This document shows positions 1 to 7,474 of a stretch of 64,000 nucleotides of DNA, in pieces. The notes under the pieces are model-generated. The model saw only the letters and a list, made by a program, of their open reading frames with translations. It ran no database searches and was not told the origin of the DNA. The DNA is from Acidobacteriota bacterium (lineage in GTDB: Bacteria > Acidobacteriota > Terriglobia > Bryobacterales > Bryobacteraceae): the NCBI GenBank assembly GCA_018268715.1, contig JAFDVZ010000007.1, positions 62,001-126,000 of the forward strand, read 5' to 3'. The position numbers and the translations under genes were made by a program. How positions within the stretch are numbered: position 1 is the first letter of the stretch; each line of letters begins with the position of its first letter.

Positions 1-55
1 ACGCCGGCCGGCCCGAGGATCCGGCGCCTCCGACGGCGATTATGTAAGCGGCTGG

Positions 56-676
56 TTACGGTTTTCGAGGCAGCGGCTTGAAAGGGCCGCCTGCCTCCGC
101 CGTCCAGCGCCTGCCGGCCCCATCGTCGACGGCGACCCCGGAGTGATAGGTTCCGTCCCACCACCGGCTGTAGCCCATCCAGGCAGCCGCGGGCGGTTGC
201 AGGGCTTTGAAACTGAGCCCCCACCCCAGTTCGCGTTCACCGTACACATCGCCATATTGGGCGCCCAGCAGCATCCGGTCTCCGTAGCCTCCCCGCATTT
301 GGAAGACAGGGCTTCCAGTCCAGCCCAATTGAAGACTGGCCCGGGGCTGAGCGGCGTTGCGCGGGGTGGAATCCGGCGTAGCATCCGGACCGTAGAGGGC
401 CATCCCGTCCGCGCCGGCTTGGAAGCGACGGGCTCCGCGTGGGTCGAGGAACACCAGCACCGTGCCCTTCGGCGCGGTGGGCGGGATCCAGGGGTTTCGG
501 TCCGGCCCCCAGTAACTCAGGAGCCGGCCGGATGGCTCAACCAACTCGAACCGTTGCGCGCGGATGGCGGCCGGCTTATCGATGGCGTCGTGCAGTGCGC
601 CGCCGAGATAGCCGCAGACGGCCGCCACGACGCCAACCACAGCGTTGCGGCGGATCGAGAGATTCAGGCGGGACAT
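56..676 (-). CDS. Secreted or membrane-anchored hypothetical protein
   Basis: A 206-residue protein of unknown function. I start it at the ATG ending at 676, because the first residues there (SRLNLSIRRNAVVGVVAAV) give a basic N-terminus followed by one hydrophobic segment at about residues 11-28, a signal anchor or signal peptide. An upstream in-frame extension is Pro/Arg-rich and looks non-coding. The rest has Trp/Tyr/Gly-rich stretches (YWGPDRNPW, WDGTYHSG) typical of extracytoplasmic beta-rich proteins, but I recognise no family. It is followed on the same strand upstream by a toxin-antitoxin pair with no evident functional link. Bases 1-55 beyond its stop hold nothing I can support. Confidence 0.6.
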   Translation of the reverse strand: MSRLNLSIRRNAVVGVVAAVCGYLGGALHDAIDKPAAIRAQRFELVEPSGRLLSYWGPDRNPWIPPTAPKGTVLVFLDPRGARRFQAGADGMALYGPDATPDSTPRNAAQPRASLQLGWTGSPVFQMRGGYGDRMLLGAQYGDVYGERELGWGLSFKALQPPAAAWMGYSRWWDGTYHSGVAVDDGAGRRWTAEAGGPFKPLPRKP

Positions 677-717
677 GTTGCTATAGACACTCGACGGACG
701 CGGGCGGTTCCGCTGCC

Positions 718-1380
718 TCACAGCCGGCGTATGGAGGGGCGGCGGCGGCCTTCCCAGCGGTATTCGAAGTGGGCGTCCGGGCGGACGTTGGCCACCAGTT
801 TTGGGCGGAAGCAGGCCAGGCACTCGCCCCCAGGGCGGCGTACGCTTCGGTAGATGACTCCGTTGGAGCCTGCGGCGAGCAGGCCGGCCGCTAACGCTTG
901 GGATTCGACATAACTCGCCGGGTGGTGGCAGGCTTCATAGCCGGCCCGCAGGTCGTGGAAGTCGGCGTCGAAGTCGGCGAGATACAGCCGCATCTGGACC
1001 CGCGTTTCGAAGACTCCGACCTCGGCTAACTCGGCGGTTCGGTGATAGACGACTTCCTCGTGCGCCGTGTCCAACTCCGTGCCCGCGTACCAGGCGCCGC
1101 GGTCCGATGAGTTGAAGCGGCCGCCGTCCGGACGGGGATGGCAGTAGGCCGCCATCACCACGCTCGACATGGGGCGGCCGGTCACCCACTCGGCGGCGGG
1201 CAGACGCTCCAGAATGCCGAGTTCCTCCGAGATACGATCGTTGGTCCAGCTTTCGAGTTCGAAGATGAACGGGAGGTCCTCCGGGCTCGACACCCGGTCG
1301 AGGATGCCTTCGGCCGGGAAGATGCTGGGCGTCAGACGGCAGGCGTCGGCCAACTCGAGGTGAGTCACCGGCGGGGTCAA
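718..1380 (-). CDS. RES-domain toxin of a type II toxin-antitoxin pair
   Basis: A 220-residue RES-domain protein. The family acts as a toxin that depletes NAD+ and is inhibited by an Xre/MbcA-type partner. The conserved RES residues are visible: Arg in GGRFN (about R88), the Trp-Tyr of AWYAG, Glu in TAHEEVVYH (about E108/E109) and Ser in the GSNGVIYRS stretch. I start it at TTG 1380 because this codon overlaps the antitoxin stop as TTGA and has a GGAGG Shine-Dalgarno sequence (1387-1391) six bases upstream; a GTG at 1368 is the alternative. The long in-frame extension upstream overlaps the antitoxin gene and is not real. The overlap implies translational coupling, with the antitoxin made first. 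Confidence 0.88.
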   Translation of the reverse strand: MTPPVTHLELADACRLTPSIFPAEGILDRVSSPEDLPFIFELESWTNDRISEELGILERLPAAEWVTGRPMSSVVMAAYCHPRPDGGRFNSSDRGAWYAGTELDTAHEEVVYHRTAELAEVGVFETRVQMRLYLADFDADFHDLRAGYEACHHPASYVESQALAAGLLAAGSNGVIYRSVRRPGGECLACFRPKLVANVRPDAHFEYRWEGRRRPSIRRL

Positions 1381-1826
1381 TTCCAGCCTCCGCGGCGGGC
1401 GTCGAGCAGGCGGCGGACGTGGTACAGGCCGTCGATGCCGGCTTCCGTCATCAGCACGATGGCCGGGCGTCCCGCGAACAACGGGTTGCTGTTGGGCAGG
1501 CGGATCCAGCCGTCGGCGAGGCCCGTTTCCGGGTAGAGGATATGGAGGTCCTTGTAAATGCCCAGGATCAGGGAGATCCGGATCAGCATGTCGAAGGGCA
1601 GCGTGCCCACCTGGCCGGACTTGTACTTGTAGTATGTCGAGTCCGGGGGCCAGCCGAGCAGGCCGCGGCATTCCTCGTTGCTTAGCCCCCAGGCGGAGGC
1701 CACGTTGAAGAATGTCCGCATGGCCGGGCCCGACATCTGGCGGCGGACCTTGGGGTCTCGCCGGCGGTCGGCGGGGACAGGGGGGAGGGAAAGACTGTCC
1801 TTGCGCGCTCGCGCCCGTAACTCCAT
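1377..1826 (-). CDS. Xre/MbcA/ParS-family (DUF2384) antitoxin
   Basis: A 149-residue antitoxin that should bind and neutralise the RES toxin encoded directly downstream and repress its own promoter. The N-terminal HTH-like part includes the stretch RTFFNVASAWGLSNEECRGL and then DSTYYKYKSG; the C-terminal DUF2384 part carries the characteristic NPLFAGRPAIVLM motif and a helical end that would cover the toxin active site. The ATG at 1826 is preferred although it lacks a ribosome binding site, because the promoter places the transcript start at or next to this codon, suggesting a leaderless mRNA. Internal ATGs at 1736 and 1721 are alternatives but would cut conserved sequence. The stop overlaps the toxin start by four bases. 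Confidence 0.85.
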   Translation of the reverse strand: MELRARARKDSLSLPPVPADRRRDPKVRRQMSGPAMRTFFNVASAWGLSNEECRGLLGWPPDSTYYKYKSGQVGTLPFDMLIRISLILGIYKDLHILYPETGLADGWIRLPNSNPLFAGRPAIVLMTEAGIDGLYHVRRLLDARRGGWN

Positions 1827-1861
1827 ATTTGGAGTTTACGCTTCAGATCTGGACTAGTCAA
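1819..1861 (-). promoter_or_regulatory. Promoter and palindromic operator of the RES/Xre operon
   Basis: On the minus strand there is a -35 TTGACT (1856-1861), a 17-base spacer and a -10 TAAACT (1833-1838), which predicts a start at about 1826, the A of the antitoxin ATG. A perfect 7-base inverted repeat, AACTCCA-N4-TGGAGTT (1819-1836), covers the -10 and the start point, the expected place for autorepression by the antitoxin. The -35 lies in the last codons of the neighbouring HAF-repeat gene. The sequence elements are seen directly; their function is inferred. Confidence 0.6.
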
Positions 1862-2975
1862 CCCGGCTGGCGAGGCGATTTCGAAGATAGCGTCCACTGA
1901 ACAGCGCGGCGAGGCCGGTGATGAACAGCGCCACGGTGCCGGGTTCCGGATTGGCGTGGACGGGCAGAGCCGCCTCGGCGGCCAGGGGCGCCGTCTGCGG
2001 GGTCAGAACAAAGGCGTGTTCGACGCCGTTCAGCGTGCCGGTTCCGACGATCTGGCCGGACTCGTTGATGGCGTACGCGTTGGTCAACTGCCAGCCGCCG
2101 AGGTTTGACACCAGCAGGTTCAGGTCGAACATGGCGCCGCCGATGTAGACGAAGGCGTGATTGCTGTTATTGCCCGCCAGCATCGAATAGCCGACCACGG
2201 AGCCCGAATCGTTGATTCCGTAGGCGAAGCTCGCACCGCCGCCGAGCGTGCCGAGATCGGTGACGCCCGAACCGCTCCACACCACGGCGTGCGAGTAGCC
2301 GGTGGAGGAGATGCTGGCGCCGGCCACCTGGCCGCCGTTGTTAATGGCGAAGGCGTAACTCGAGCCGCCGAGCGAGGTCAGGATCGTACTGCCGGTGGCC
2401 GCCGAGTACACGAAGGCGTTGAAACCGCCGGTCGAATTCATCGCGTAACCGGCCACCGAGCCCGAACTGTTGATTCCGTAAGCAGAAGACCAGGACGTAC
2501 CGGCTGGGGAGACATCCTGCACCTGGCCGTTCGAGTAAATTACGGCGTGCCCCTGACCGTTGCTGGTGGAGGCCATGCCGGCGATCTGGCCGGAGCTGTT
2601 GATGGCCATGGCGTACGAATCGGAACCACCCAGTCCTCCGAGCGCCTGGGCGGTTCCGTTATTCCACGACGTCGCCACGGCCTTGCCGTTGACATAAGAC
2701 ACCCCCGCAACCTGCCCTGATGCGTTGATGCCATAGCCCGCGGCGCCTCCGTTGGCCCAGGCCGGCGTGATGTCGCCCGCTCCGGATCCCGACGTGAAGG
2801 CATGTAGATTCCCCTGCGCGTCCACTCCGTAACCGGTCACCTGGCCAAACTGATTAATGGCCGCGCCGGTGGTCTGTGAGCCACCCATCGTCCCCATGTC
2901 GATAATGGTATAGACCGGTGCTGCGCTGACGATGACGCCAGCGGCTGCCGCTGCGATGAGTGCGAGGAGTTTCAT
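1854..2975 (-). CDS. HAF-repeat extracellular protein with PEP-CTERM anchor
   Basis: A 373-residue exported protein. It has an N-terminal signal peptide (MKLLALIAAAAAGVIVSAA), then about seven to eight tandem HAF-type repeats of roughly 35-45 residues with the pattern [D/G]LGTLGG...AYGINDSGSVVGYS...HAFVY, and a C-terminal PEP-CTERM tail: the PEP signature at NPEPGTVALF, a transmembrane helix and a basic end (RYLRNRL). PEP-CTERM proteins are processed by an exosortase during surface sorting in exopolysaccharide-producing bacteria; no exosortase gene lies in this window. The repeats probably form a beta-propeller-like or solenoid surface structure (inference). The gene is divergent from the Old Yellow Enzyme gene. 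Confidence 0.82.
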   Translation of the reverse strand: MKLLALIAAAAAGVIVSAAPVYTIIDMGTMGGSQTTGAAINQFGQVTGYGVDAQGNLHAFTSGSGAGDITPAWANGGAAGYGINASGQVAGVSYVNGKAVATSWNNGTAQALGGLGGSDSYAMAINSSGQIAGMASTSNGQGHAVIYSNGQVQDVSPAGTSWSSAYGINSSGSVAGYAMNSTGGFNAFVYSAATGSTILTSLGGSSYAFAINNGGQVAGASISSTGYSHAVVWSGSGVTDLGTLGGGASFAYGINDSGSVVGYSMLAGNNSNHAFVYIGGAMFDLNLLVSNLGGWQLTNAYAINESGQIVGTGTLNGVEHAFVLTPQTAPLAAEAALPVHANPEPGTVALFITGLAALFSGRYLRNRLASRVD

Positions 2976-3088
2976 GCCAGCCCCATTGTGGACGACGCCA
3001 CTTTATAGAGAAATCACCTGATTGTTCTAACAAAAACTGGTACCGGTCTAAAGCCAGGAATTTTCTGGCCTTCTTACCCCGGAGGGAT

Positions 3089-4162
3089 ATGTCGACTCGA
3101 CCGATCTTATTCACACCACTTCGCCTGCGCTCCCTGGAGTTCAAGAACCGCATAGCGGTTTCGCCCATGTGCCAATATTCGTGCCGGGACGGCTTTGTGA
3201 CGGACTGGCACCTGGTCCACCTGGGGGCCAGAGCCGTTGGCGGAGCGGCGTTGATCGTCATGGAGGCCACGGCAGTGGAAGCTCGCGGACGAATATCCCC
3301 CGCTGATGCGGGGATCTGGAAGGACGAGCATACCACCCCTCTCAGCAGAATTCCAGCTTTCATCCGGGAAAATGGGGCCATTGCGGCCATTCAATTGGCT
3401 CATGCCGGCCGAAAGGCCAGTACGAGGCCCCCGTGGAAGGGGGGTGGAGTACTCCCCCCTGGGGCCGAAGACGGTTGGCTGCCCGTGGCGCCCAGCCCGA
3501 TCCCCTTCGAGGAGGGGGACCCGGCGCCGGCGGAACTCAGTATCCCGGAAATCCGGGACACGGTTGAGGCCTTCGCCCGAGCGGCGCGGCGGGTGCTGGA
3601 GGCCGGGTTCCAGGTGGCCGAGATTCATGGGGCCCATGGGTATCTGATCCATCAATTCCTGTCTCCTTTGTCGAACCGGCGTACGGATGTCTACGGCGGC
3701 AGTTTCGAGAACCGGATCCGGCTGGTGTGCGAGGTGACCGAGGCCGTCCGGGCGGTGTGGCCCGCCGATCTGCCGCTGTTTGTCCGATTGTCGGCCACCG
3801 ATTGGGTGGAAGGCGGCTGGGACCTGGACCAAACCGTCGCCTTATCGAAGATTCTGCGTGACTTGGGCGTCGACTTAATCGACTGTTCGTCGGGCGGGGC
3901 GGCGCCGCGGGTGCGGATTCCGGTGGGGCCAGGCTACCAGGTCCCGTTCGCCGAGCGGGTGCGGCGGGAGGCGGGCATCGAGACCGGGGCGGTGGGGCTG
4001 ATCACGGAGCCGGCCCAGGCCGAGCAGATCGTCGCGTCGGGGCAGGCCGGGATGGTGCTGCTGGCCCGGGCCATGCTGCGGGATCCGTTCTGGGCGCACA
4101 ACGCGGCGCGGGCGCTGGGGTTGAAGCCGGTCCCGCCGGTGCAATACGGTCGCGCATTTTGA
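3089..4162 (+). CDS. Old Yellow Enzyme family NAD(P)H:flavin oxidoreductase (YqjM/NamA type)
   Basis: A 357-residue FMN ene-reductase, expected to reduce activated C=C bonds of alpha,beta-unsaturated carbonyl compounds with NADPH in the cytoplasm. Hallmarks of the thermophilic-like YqjM subclass are present: the PMCQYS motif with the redox-sensing Cys at about 28 and Tyr at 30, the conserved IQLAHAGRKA stretch at about 101-110, the paired active-site histidines in HGAHGYL (H180 and H183), and the HQFLSPLSNRRTDVYGGS signature. The ATG at 3089 is chosen because the family begins with FTPLRLRSLEFKNRI-like sequence and a GGAGGG stands just upstream (3081-3086). Length is normal for the family. 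Confidence 0.92.
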   Translation: MSTRPILFTPLRLRSLEFKNRIAVSPMCQYSCRDGFVTDWHLVHLGARAVGGAALIVMEATAVEARGRISPADAGIWKDEHTTPLSRIPAFIRENGAIAAIQLAHAGRKASTRPPWKGGGVLPPGAEDGWLPVAPSPIPFEEGDPAPAELSIPEIRDTVEAFARAARRVLEAGFQVAEIHGAHGYLIHQFLSPLSNRRTDVYGGSFENRIRLVCEVTEAVRAVWPADLPLFVRLSATDWVEGGWDLDQTVALSKILRDLGVDLIDCSSGGAAPRVRIPVGPGYQVPFAERVRREAGIETGAVGLITEPAQAEQIVASGQAGMVLLARAMLRDPFWAHNAARALGLKPVPPVQYGRAF

Positions 4163-4267
4163 GGGCGGCGGGCGCCCCGCTCACCCTGGAATCGCTACCG
4201 TTAGACCAGGAAGTCTCGTCGGCCGCGGGCGGGGCGCGCTAGATTCAGAGCAGGCGCTCCTTATTCA

Positions 4268-5314
4268 ATGCGACGACTTTACGCCAGGCGGATGGAACAG
4301 TGGGAGAACAGGTTGTGCTTCCGCTCGAACAACCGCGTGGTGCGTCCGTTCGAATGGGGCCTGGATTGGACCGCCAACTGGCCGTGCACCGGGCTCTATC
4401 CGAAAAACGGCCACGATCCGGAGAGCTACCTGCGGGGGCTGAACCGGTTGGCCATCGAGCGGAGCGAGGAGTTTTTCGCCTACAAGCCGCCGACCGACTT
4501 CCGGCTGGAGGATGGACTGTTGAAGTTCACCTCACCGGTGCATACGCGGTATCCCGAAAACAACACGGTGTACGGGCAGTGGTTTCCCGCCAAGGAGAAA
4601 CCCGGGCGGAAACGGCGGGCCGTGGTGGTGCTGCCGCACTGGAACGCGAGCGTGGGCCAGCATGTGGGCCTGTGCAAGGGGTTGGCCGCGCTGGGCCTTT
4701 CGGCGCTGCGCATCAGCCTGCCTTACCACGACTACCGGATGCCGCCGGAACTGGAGCGCGCCGATTACGCGGTCTCCTCAAACGTGGGGCGGACGATCGA
4801 CGCGTCGCGGCAGGCGGTGATCGACGTGCGCTGCACGGCCGATTGGTTCGAACAGATGGGCTTCGACCGGATCGGGCTGGTGGGAACGAGCCTAGGCTCC
4901 TGCTACGGGTACCTGGCGAGCGCGCACGATCCGCGATTCCGGGTGAACGTGTTCAACCACTGCTCGACGTACTTCGCCGATGTGGTGTGGATCGGGTTGT
5001 CGACGCGGCACATACGGCAGGGTCTTGAGAACGACATCGACCTGGAGCGGTTGCGGCAGGCCTGGTTGGCCATCAGTCCGCCCTCCTACTGGGACCGTTA
5101 CGGCGAGCTCAAGAAGAAGTCGCTGTTCATCTACGCCCGCTATGACACGACGTTTCCGCCGCATTTGTCGGAACAGGTGGTGAGGCACGCGCGGGAGTCG
5201 AAGCTCGATCATAAGAGCGTCGTGCTGCCGTGCGGACACTACACGTTGGGCGAGTGGCCGTTCAAGTATATCGACGGGTACCACATCTGCAACTTCCTGT
5301 TGCGGAACCTGTAG
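4268..5314 (+). CDS. ABHD18-like alpha/beta hydrolase
   Basis: A 348-residue serine hydrolase resembling the ABHD18 (Abhydrolase domain-containing 18) family, whose substrate is not established. A catalytic triad can be read: nucleophile Ser208 in GTSLGS, Asp293 in YARYDTTFPP and His324 in CGHYTLGEWP. The N-terminal about 70 residues (DWTANWPCTGLYP...ESYLRGLNR) match the long lead-in seen in this family rather than a signal peptide, so the enzyme should be cytoplasmic. The ATG at 4268 is the first in frame; an ATG eight codons later is possible. It is a single gene with a short intergenic space on either side. Confidence 0.75.
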   Translation: MRRLYARRMEQWENRLCFRSNNRVVRPFEWGLDWTANWPCTGLYPKNGHDPESYLRGLNRLAIERSEEFFAYKPPTDFRLEDGLLKFTSPVHTRYPENNTVYGQWFPAKEKPGRKRRAVVVLPHWNASVGQHVGLCKGLAALGLSALRISLPYHDYRMPPELERADYAVSSNVGRTIDASRQAVIDVRCTADWFEQMGFDRIGLVGTSLGSCYGYLASAHDPRFRVNVFNHCSTYFADVVWIGLSTRHIRQGLENDIDLERLRQAWLAISPPSYWDRYGELKKKSLFIYARYDTTFPPHLSEQVVRHARESKLDHKSVVLPCGHYTLGEWPFKYIDGYHICNFLLRNL

Positions 5315-5372
5315 TCCTTTTCTCAAATTGTCAAAGATCGCCGCGGGTCGCTGGGCCGATGGGGCTGGCGCG

Positions 5373-5810
5373 TCACTCGCGGTGCGGCAGGGCGGCGGAT
5401 GGCGCGGCCGGGGCTGAGGCGCACGCCGTCATGACCGCGGGCGGCGGGGCCTGGGGACGGGAGGTCTTGCGGGCCTGTGCAGGGGTTTCCTCTTTCGGGC
5501 GCTGGCGGATGGCGCGGCGCAGGTCGTCCAGGGCCCGGCGGCAGGCGCGTTCGCAGTCGGCGACGTAACGGGTGAGGGCTTTGAAGCGATCGGGGCTTTG
5601 GAGAAGGATTTCGAGCGGGTCGATGGCGGAGAAGGCGCGTTGCTCCACCTTCAGGGCTTGCTGGTAGCGGGCCATGGCGGCGGCGTAGTTATCGACCAAC
5701 AGGCGCTCGTAGGCGCTGGCGGGCTCAAAGTGCGCGGCGATGTCATCGCGGAGGGCGTGGGCCGGGTCGAGCACGGACGGCTCGGCGGCGGGTCGAGTGG
5801 CTGAGTTCAT
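5373..5810 (-). CDS. Small helical hypothetical protein
   Basis: A 145-residue protein without a recognised family. It is predicted mainly helical, with a central Ala/Arg-rich stretch (about 30-105) containing heptad-like spacing (NYAAAMARYQQALKVEQRAF, ERACRRALDDLRRAI) and a Pro/Ala-rich, probably disordered C-terminus. It has no signal peptide or membrane segment, which points to a cytoplasmic location. The ATG at 5810 is followed by a low-complexity N-terminus. The gene is convergent with the ABHD18-like gene. Confidence 0.5.
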   Translation of the reverse strand: MNSATRPAAEPSVLDPAHALRDDIAAHFEPASAYERLLVDNYAAAMARYQQALKVEQRAFSAIDPLEILLQSPDRFKALTRYVADCERACRRALDDLRRAIRQRPKEETPAQARKTSRPQAPPPAVMTACASAPAAPSAALPHRE

Positions 5811-5958
5811 GTTCTTCCGCTTTGAGCGTATCGCGAGGTCAAGCGGAGGGGGTTGCGGATGAACTGGCGATGTCCTTTGTTTTCTAAACGGAAAGCCGAT
5901 TTTCGACAGGTGTGAACGCGCTTCGCGGGGGTATCGAATTTTGATAAAGTGCAGCGTG

Positions 5959-6729
5959 ATGAGACCTGACGCCGATTTCCTGAGGCGCGCCGGATGGGTC
6001 GCGCTCGCTTTGCTGACGCCCGGATTTGGCCAGACGCCGGTGGTTCCCGAGTGGGCGCTGCCGGGTTCGGCGACGCATAAACAAGTCCCGCCGCCGGCCG
6101 ATTTTCATCGGGCCAGCAAGACCGTCGCGACGCCGCTGGGCGTATTCGACGGGCAGACCGACGTGGGCGGGGCGGTGGTGGAGGGGAGCGCGGGCTACGA
6201 CTCGGGGAGCGGGCGGTATACCATCAACTCGGCCGGGTATAACATCTGGTACACGCGGGACGAGTTCCGCTTCCTTTGGAAGAAGATGTCCGGGGATGTG
6301 TCGCTGGCGGCGAGCGTCGCGTTTCCGAAATCGGACGGGTATGGGGACCGGAAGGCGGTGCTGATCATCCGGCAGACGCTGGACGATGACTCCAAAGAGG
6401 CGATGCTGGGGGAGCATGGGGTGGGGATGATCCACCTGGCGCAGCGGCCCGAACGCGGGGCCAATATGAAAGACCTGCAATACCGGTTTGGCGGCGGGTT
6501 GGCGAAGGTTCTGGCCAGGCGGGTGGGGATCGAGAAGCGCGGCGACTCGATTTCGATCTGGGTGAGCCTGGAGGGTGAGCCGATGGCGCGGCTGGGGCCG
6601 CCGATTACGCTGCGCTTCGATGAGCCGTTCTACGTCGGGGTCGGGTTCTGCTCGCACCTGCCGGCGGATGTGGATACGGCCGTGCTTTCGGATATAGTCC
6701 TTGAGAACGCGGCGGGTAAGGTGCGCTGA
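5959..6729 (+). CDS. Secreted DUF1349/LamG-like protein
   Basis: A 256-residue exported protein. A signal peptide is visible at the N-terminus (RRAGWVALALLTPGFGQ). The mature part has a beta-sandwich pattern resembling DUF1349 / concanavalin-like domains: GSGRYTINSAGYNIWYTRD, then FRFLWKKMSGDVSLAASV, then EPFYVGVGFCSHL. In acidobacterial secreted proteins this module often precedes WD40-like (PD40) repeats; here it stands alone. The ATG at 5959 is preferred to an upstream TTG at 5941 because it gives a compact signal peptide. Ligand and function are unknown. Confidence 0.62.
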   Translation: MRPDADFLRRAGWVALALLTPGFGQTPVVPEWALPGSATHKQVPPPADFHRASKTVATPLGVFDGQTDVGGAVVEGSAGYDSGSGRYTINSAGYNIWYTRDEFRFLWKKMSGDVSLAASVAFPKSDGYGDRKAVLIIRQTLDDDSKEAMLGEHGVGMIHLAQRPERGANMKDLQYRFGGGLAKVLARRVGIEKRGDSISIWVSLEGEPMARLGPPITLRFDEPFYVGVGFCSHLPADVDTAVLSDIVLENAAGKVR

Positions 6730-6789
6730 GACGGACTCAGGGAAACTGCACTGTAGAGTCGCGCCGGTCCTGCCGATATGCGTTGGTAG

Positions 6790-7068
6790 ATGATCGACAC
6801 CCTGCCAGACAGTGAAACGGTGCTCGCCCAGTTCAACCGTCTCATCAGCGAGTTGCTTCGCGGAAGCTTGAACCGTAACACATTCCGGCCGTGGGAGATC
6901 GAAATCCTGCTCGACCTGGAGTCGTGCGAGTTCAAGGACGCCAACAAACGCGAGATGCTGAAGCGCTACCAGCGGGCCGTGCAACGGCACATGGAGAAGG
7001 GCGCGCGGTTGCCGCTGAAGATGTCGGAGTATCTGGATTCGCTGGCTACGCGTCGCGCGGCGTCGTGA
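6790..7068 (+). CDS. Small conserved-type hypothetical protein, possibly cytoplasmic
   Basis: A 92-residue protein, rich in charged residues and predicted all-helical (FNRLISELLRG, WEIEILLDLESC, KREMLKRYQRAVQRHMEKG). I do not recognise a named family. It has no signal or membrane segment. It lies 69 bases upstream of yggX in the same direction, so the two could be co-transcribed, but nothing in the sequence shows a functional link. Start is the ATG at 6790. Confidence 0.6.
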   Translation: MIDTLPDSETVLAQFNRLISELLRGSLNRNTFRPWEIEILLDLESCEFKDANKREMLKRYQRAVQRHMEKGARLPLKMSEYLDSLATRRAAS

Positions 7069-7137
7069 CGATGTGTGGGGCCCTCGGGGTATTCTGGTCA
7101 TAGGACCGTTTTCAACAAGAACTGAGAGGGAAACTCC

Positions 7138-7470
7138 ATGGGTTGTGGCAGTGGCATGGGTGCGCCGCGAGGCGAAGAGCAAAACACGTCGGGACACAAG
7201 GTCTTCTGCGTAAAATTCCAGCGCGAAATGCCTGGGTTGGATGAAGTGCCCTTTGAGGGCGATCCGCTCGGCCAGCGCATCTACGAGAGCGTCTCGAAAG
7301 AGGCCTGGAAGATGTGGGTGGAACGCATGAAGATGATCATGAACGAGTACCGGCTGAATCTGGGTACGGCCGAAGCCCAGGATTTCCTGCTCAAACAGAT
7401 GGAGGAGTACTTCTTCGGGGAAGGCGCCGCGCTGCCTCCGAATTATGTGGCTCCGAAGGCCAAGAACTAG
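7138..7470 (+). CDS. yggX: YggX family Fe(2+)-trafficking / oxidative damage protection protein
   Basis: A 110-residue YggX homologue. The family is implicated in Fe(II) trafficking and protection of Fe-S clusters against superoxide. The core from about residue 20 carries the conserved Cys (VFCVKFQRE), the GQRIYESVSKEAWKMW motif and the MNEYRLN stretch, ending in MEEYFFGEG. Escherichia coli YggX is 91 residues; the difference is mostly an N-terminal Gly/Cys-containing tail (MGCGSGMGAPRGEEQNTSG). The ATG at 7138 has a purine-rich GAGAGGG sequence upstream. The extra Cys at position 3 could be a second metal or redox site (inference). Confidence 0.9.
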   Translation: MGCGSGMGAPRGEEQNTSGHKVFCVKFQREMPGLDEVPFEGDPLGQRIYESVSKEAWKMWVERMKMIMNEYRLNLGTAEAQDFLLKQMEEYFFGEGAALPPNYVAPKAKN

Positions 7471-7474
7471 GCCG

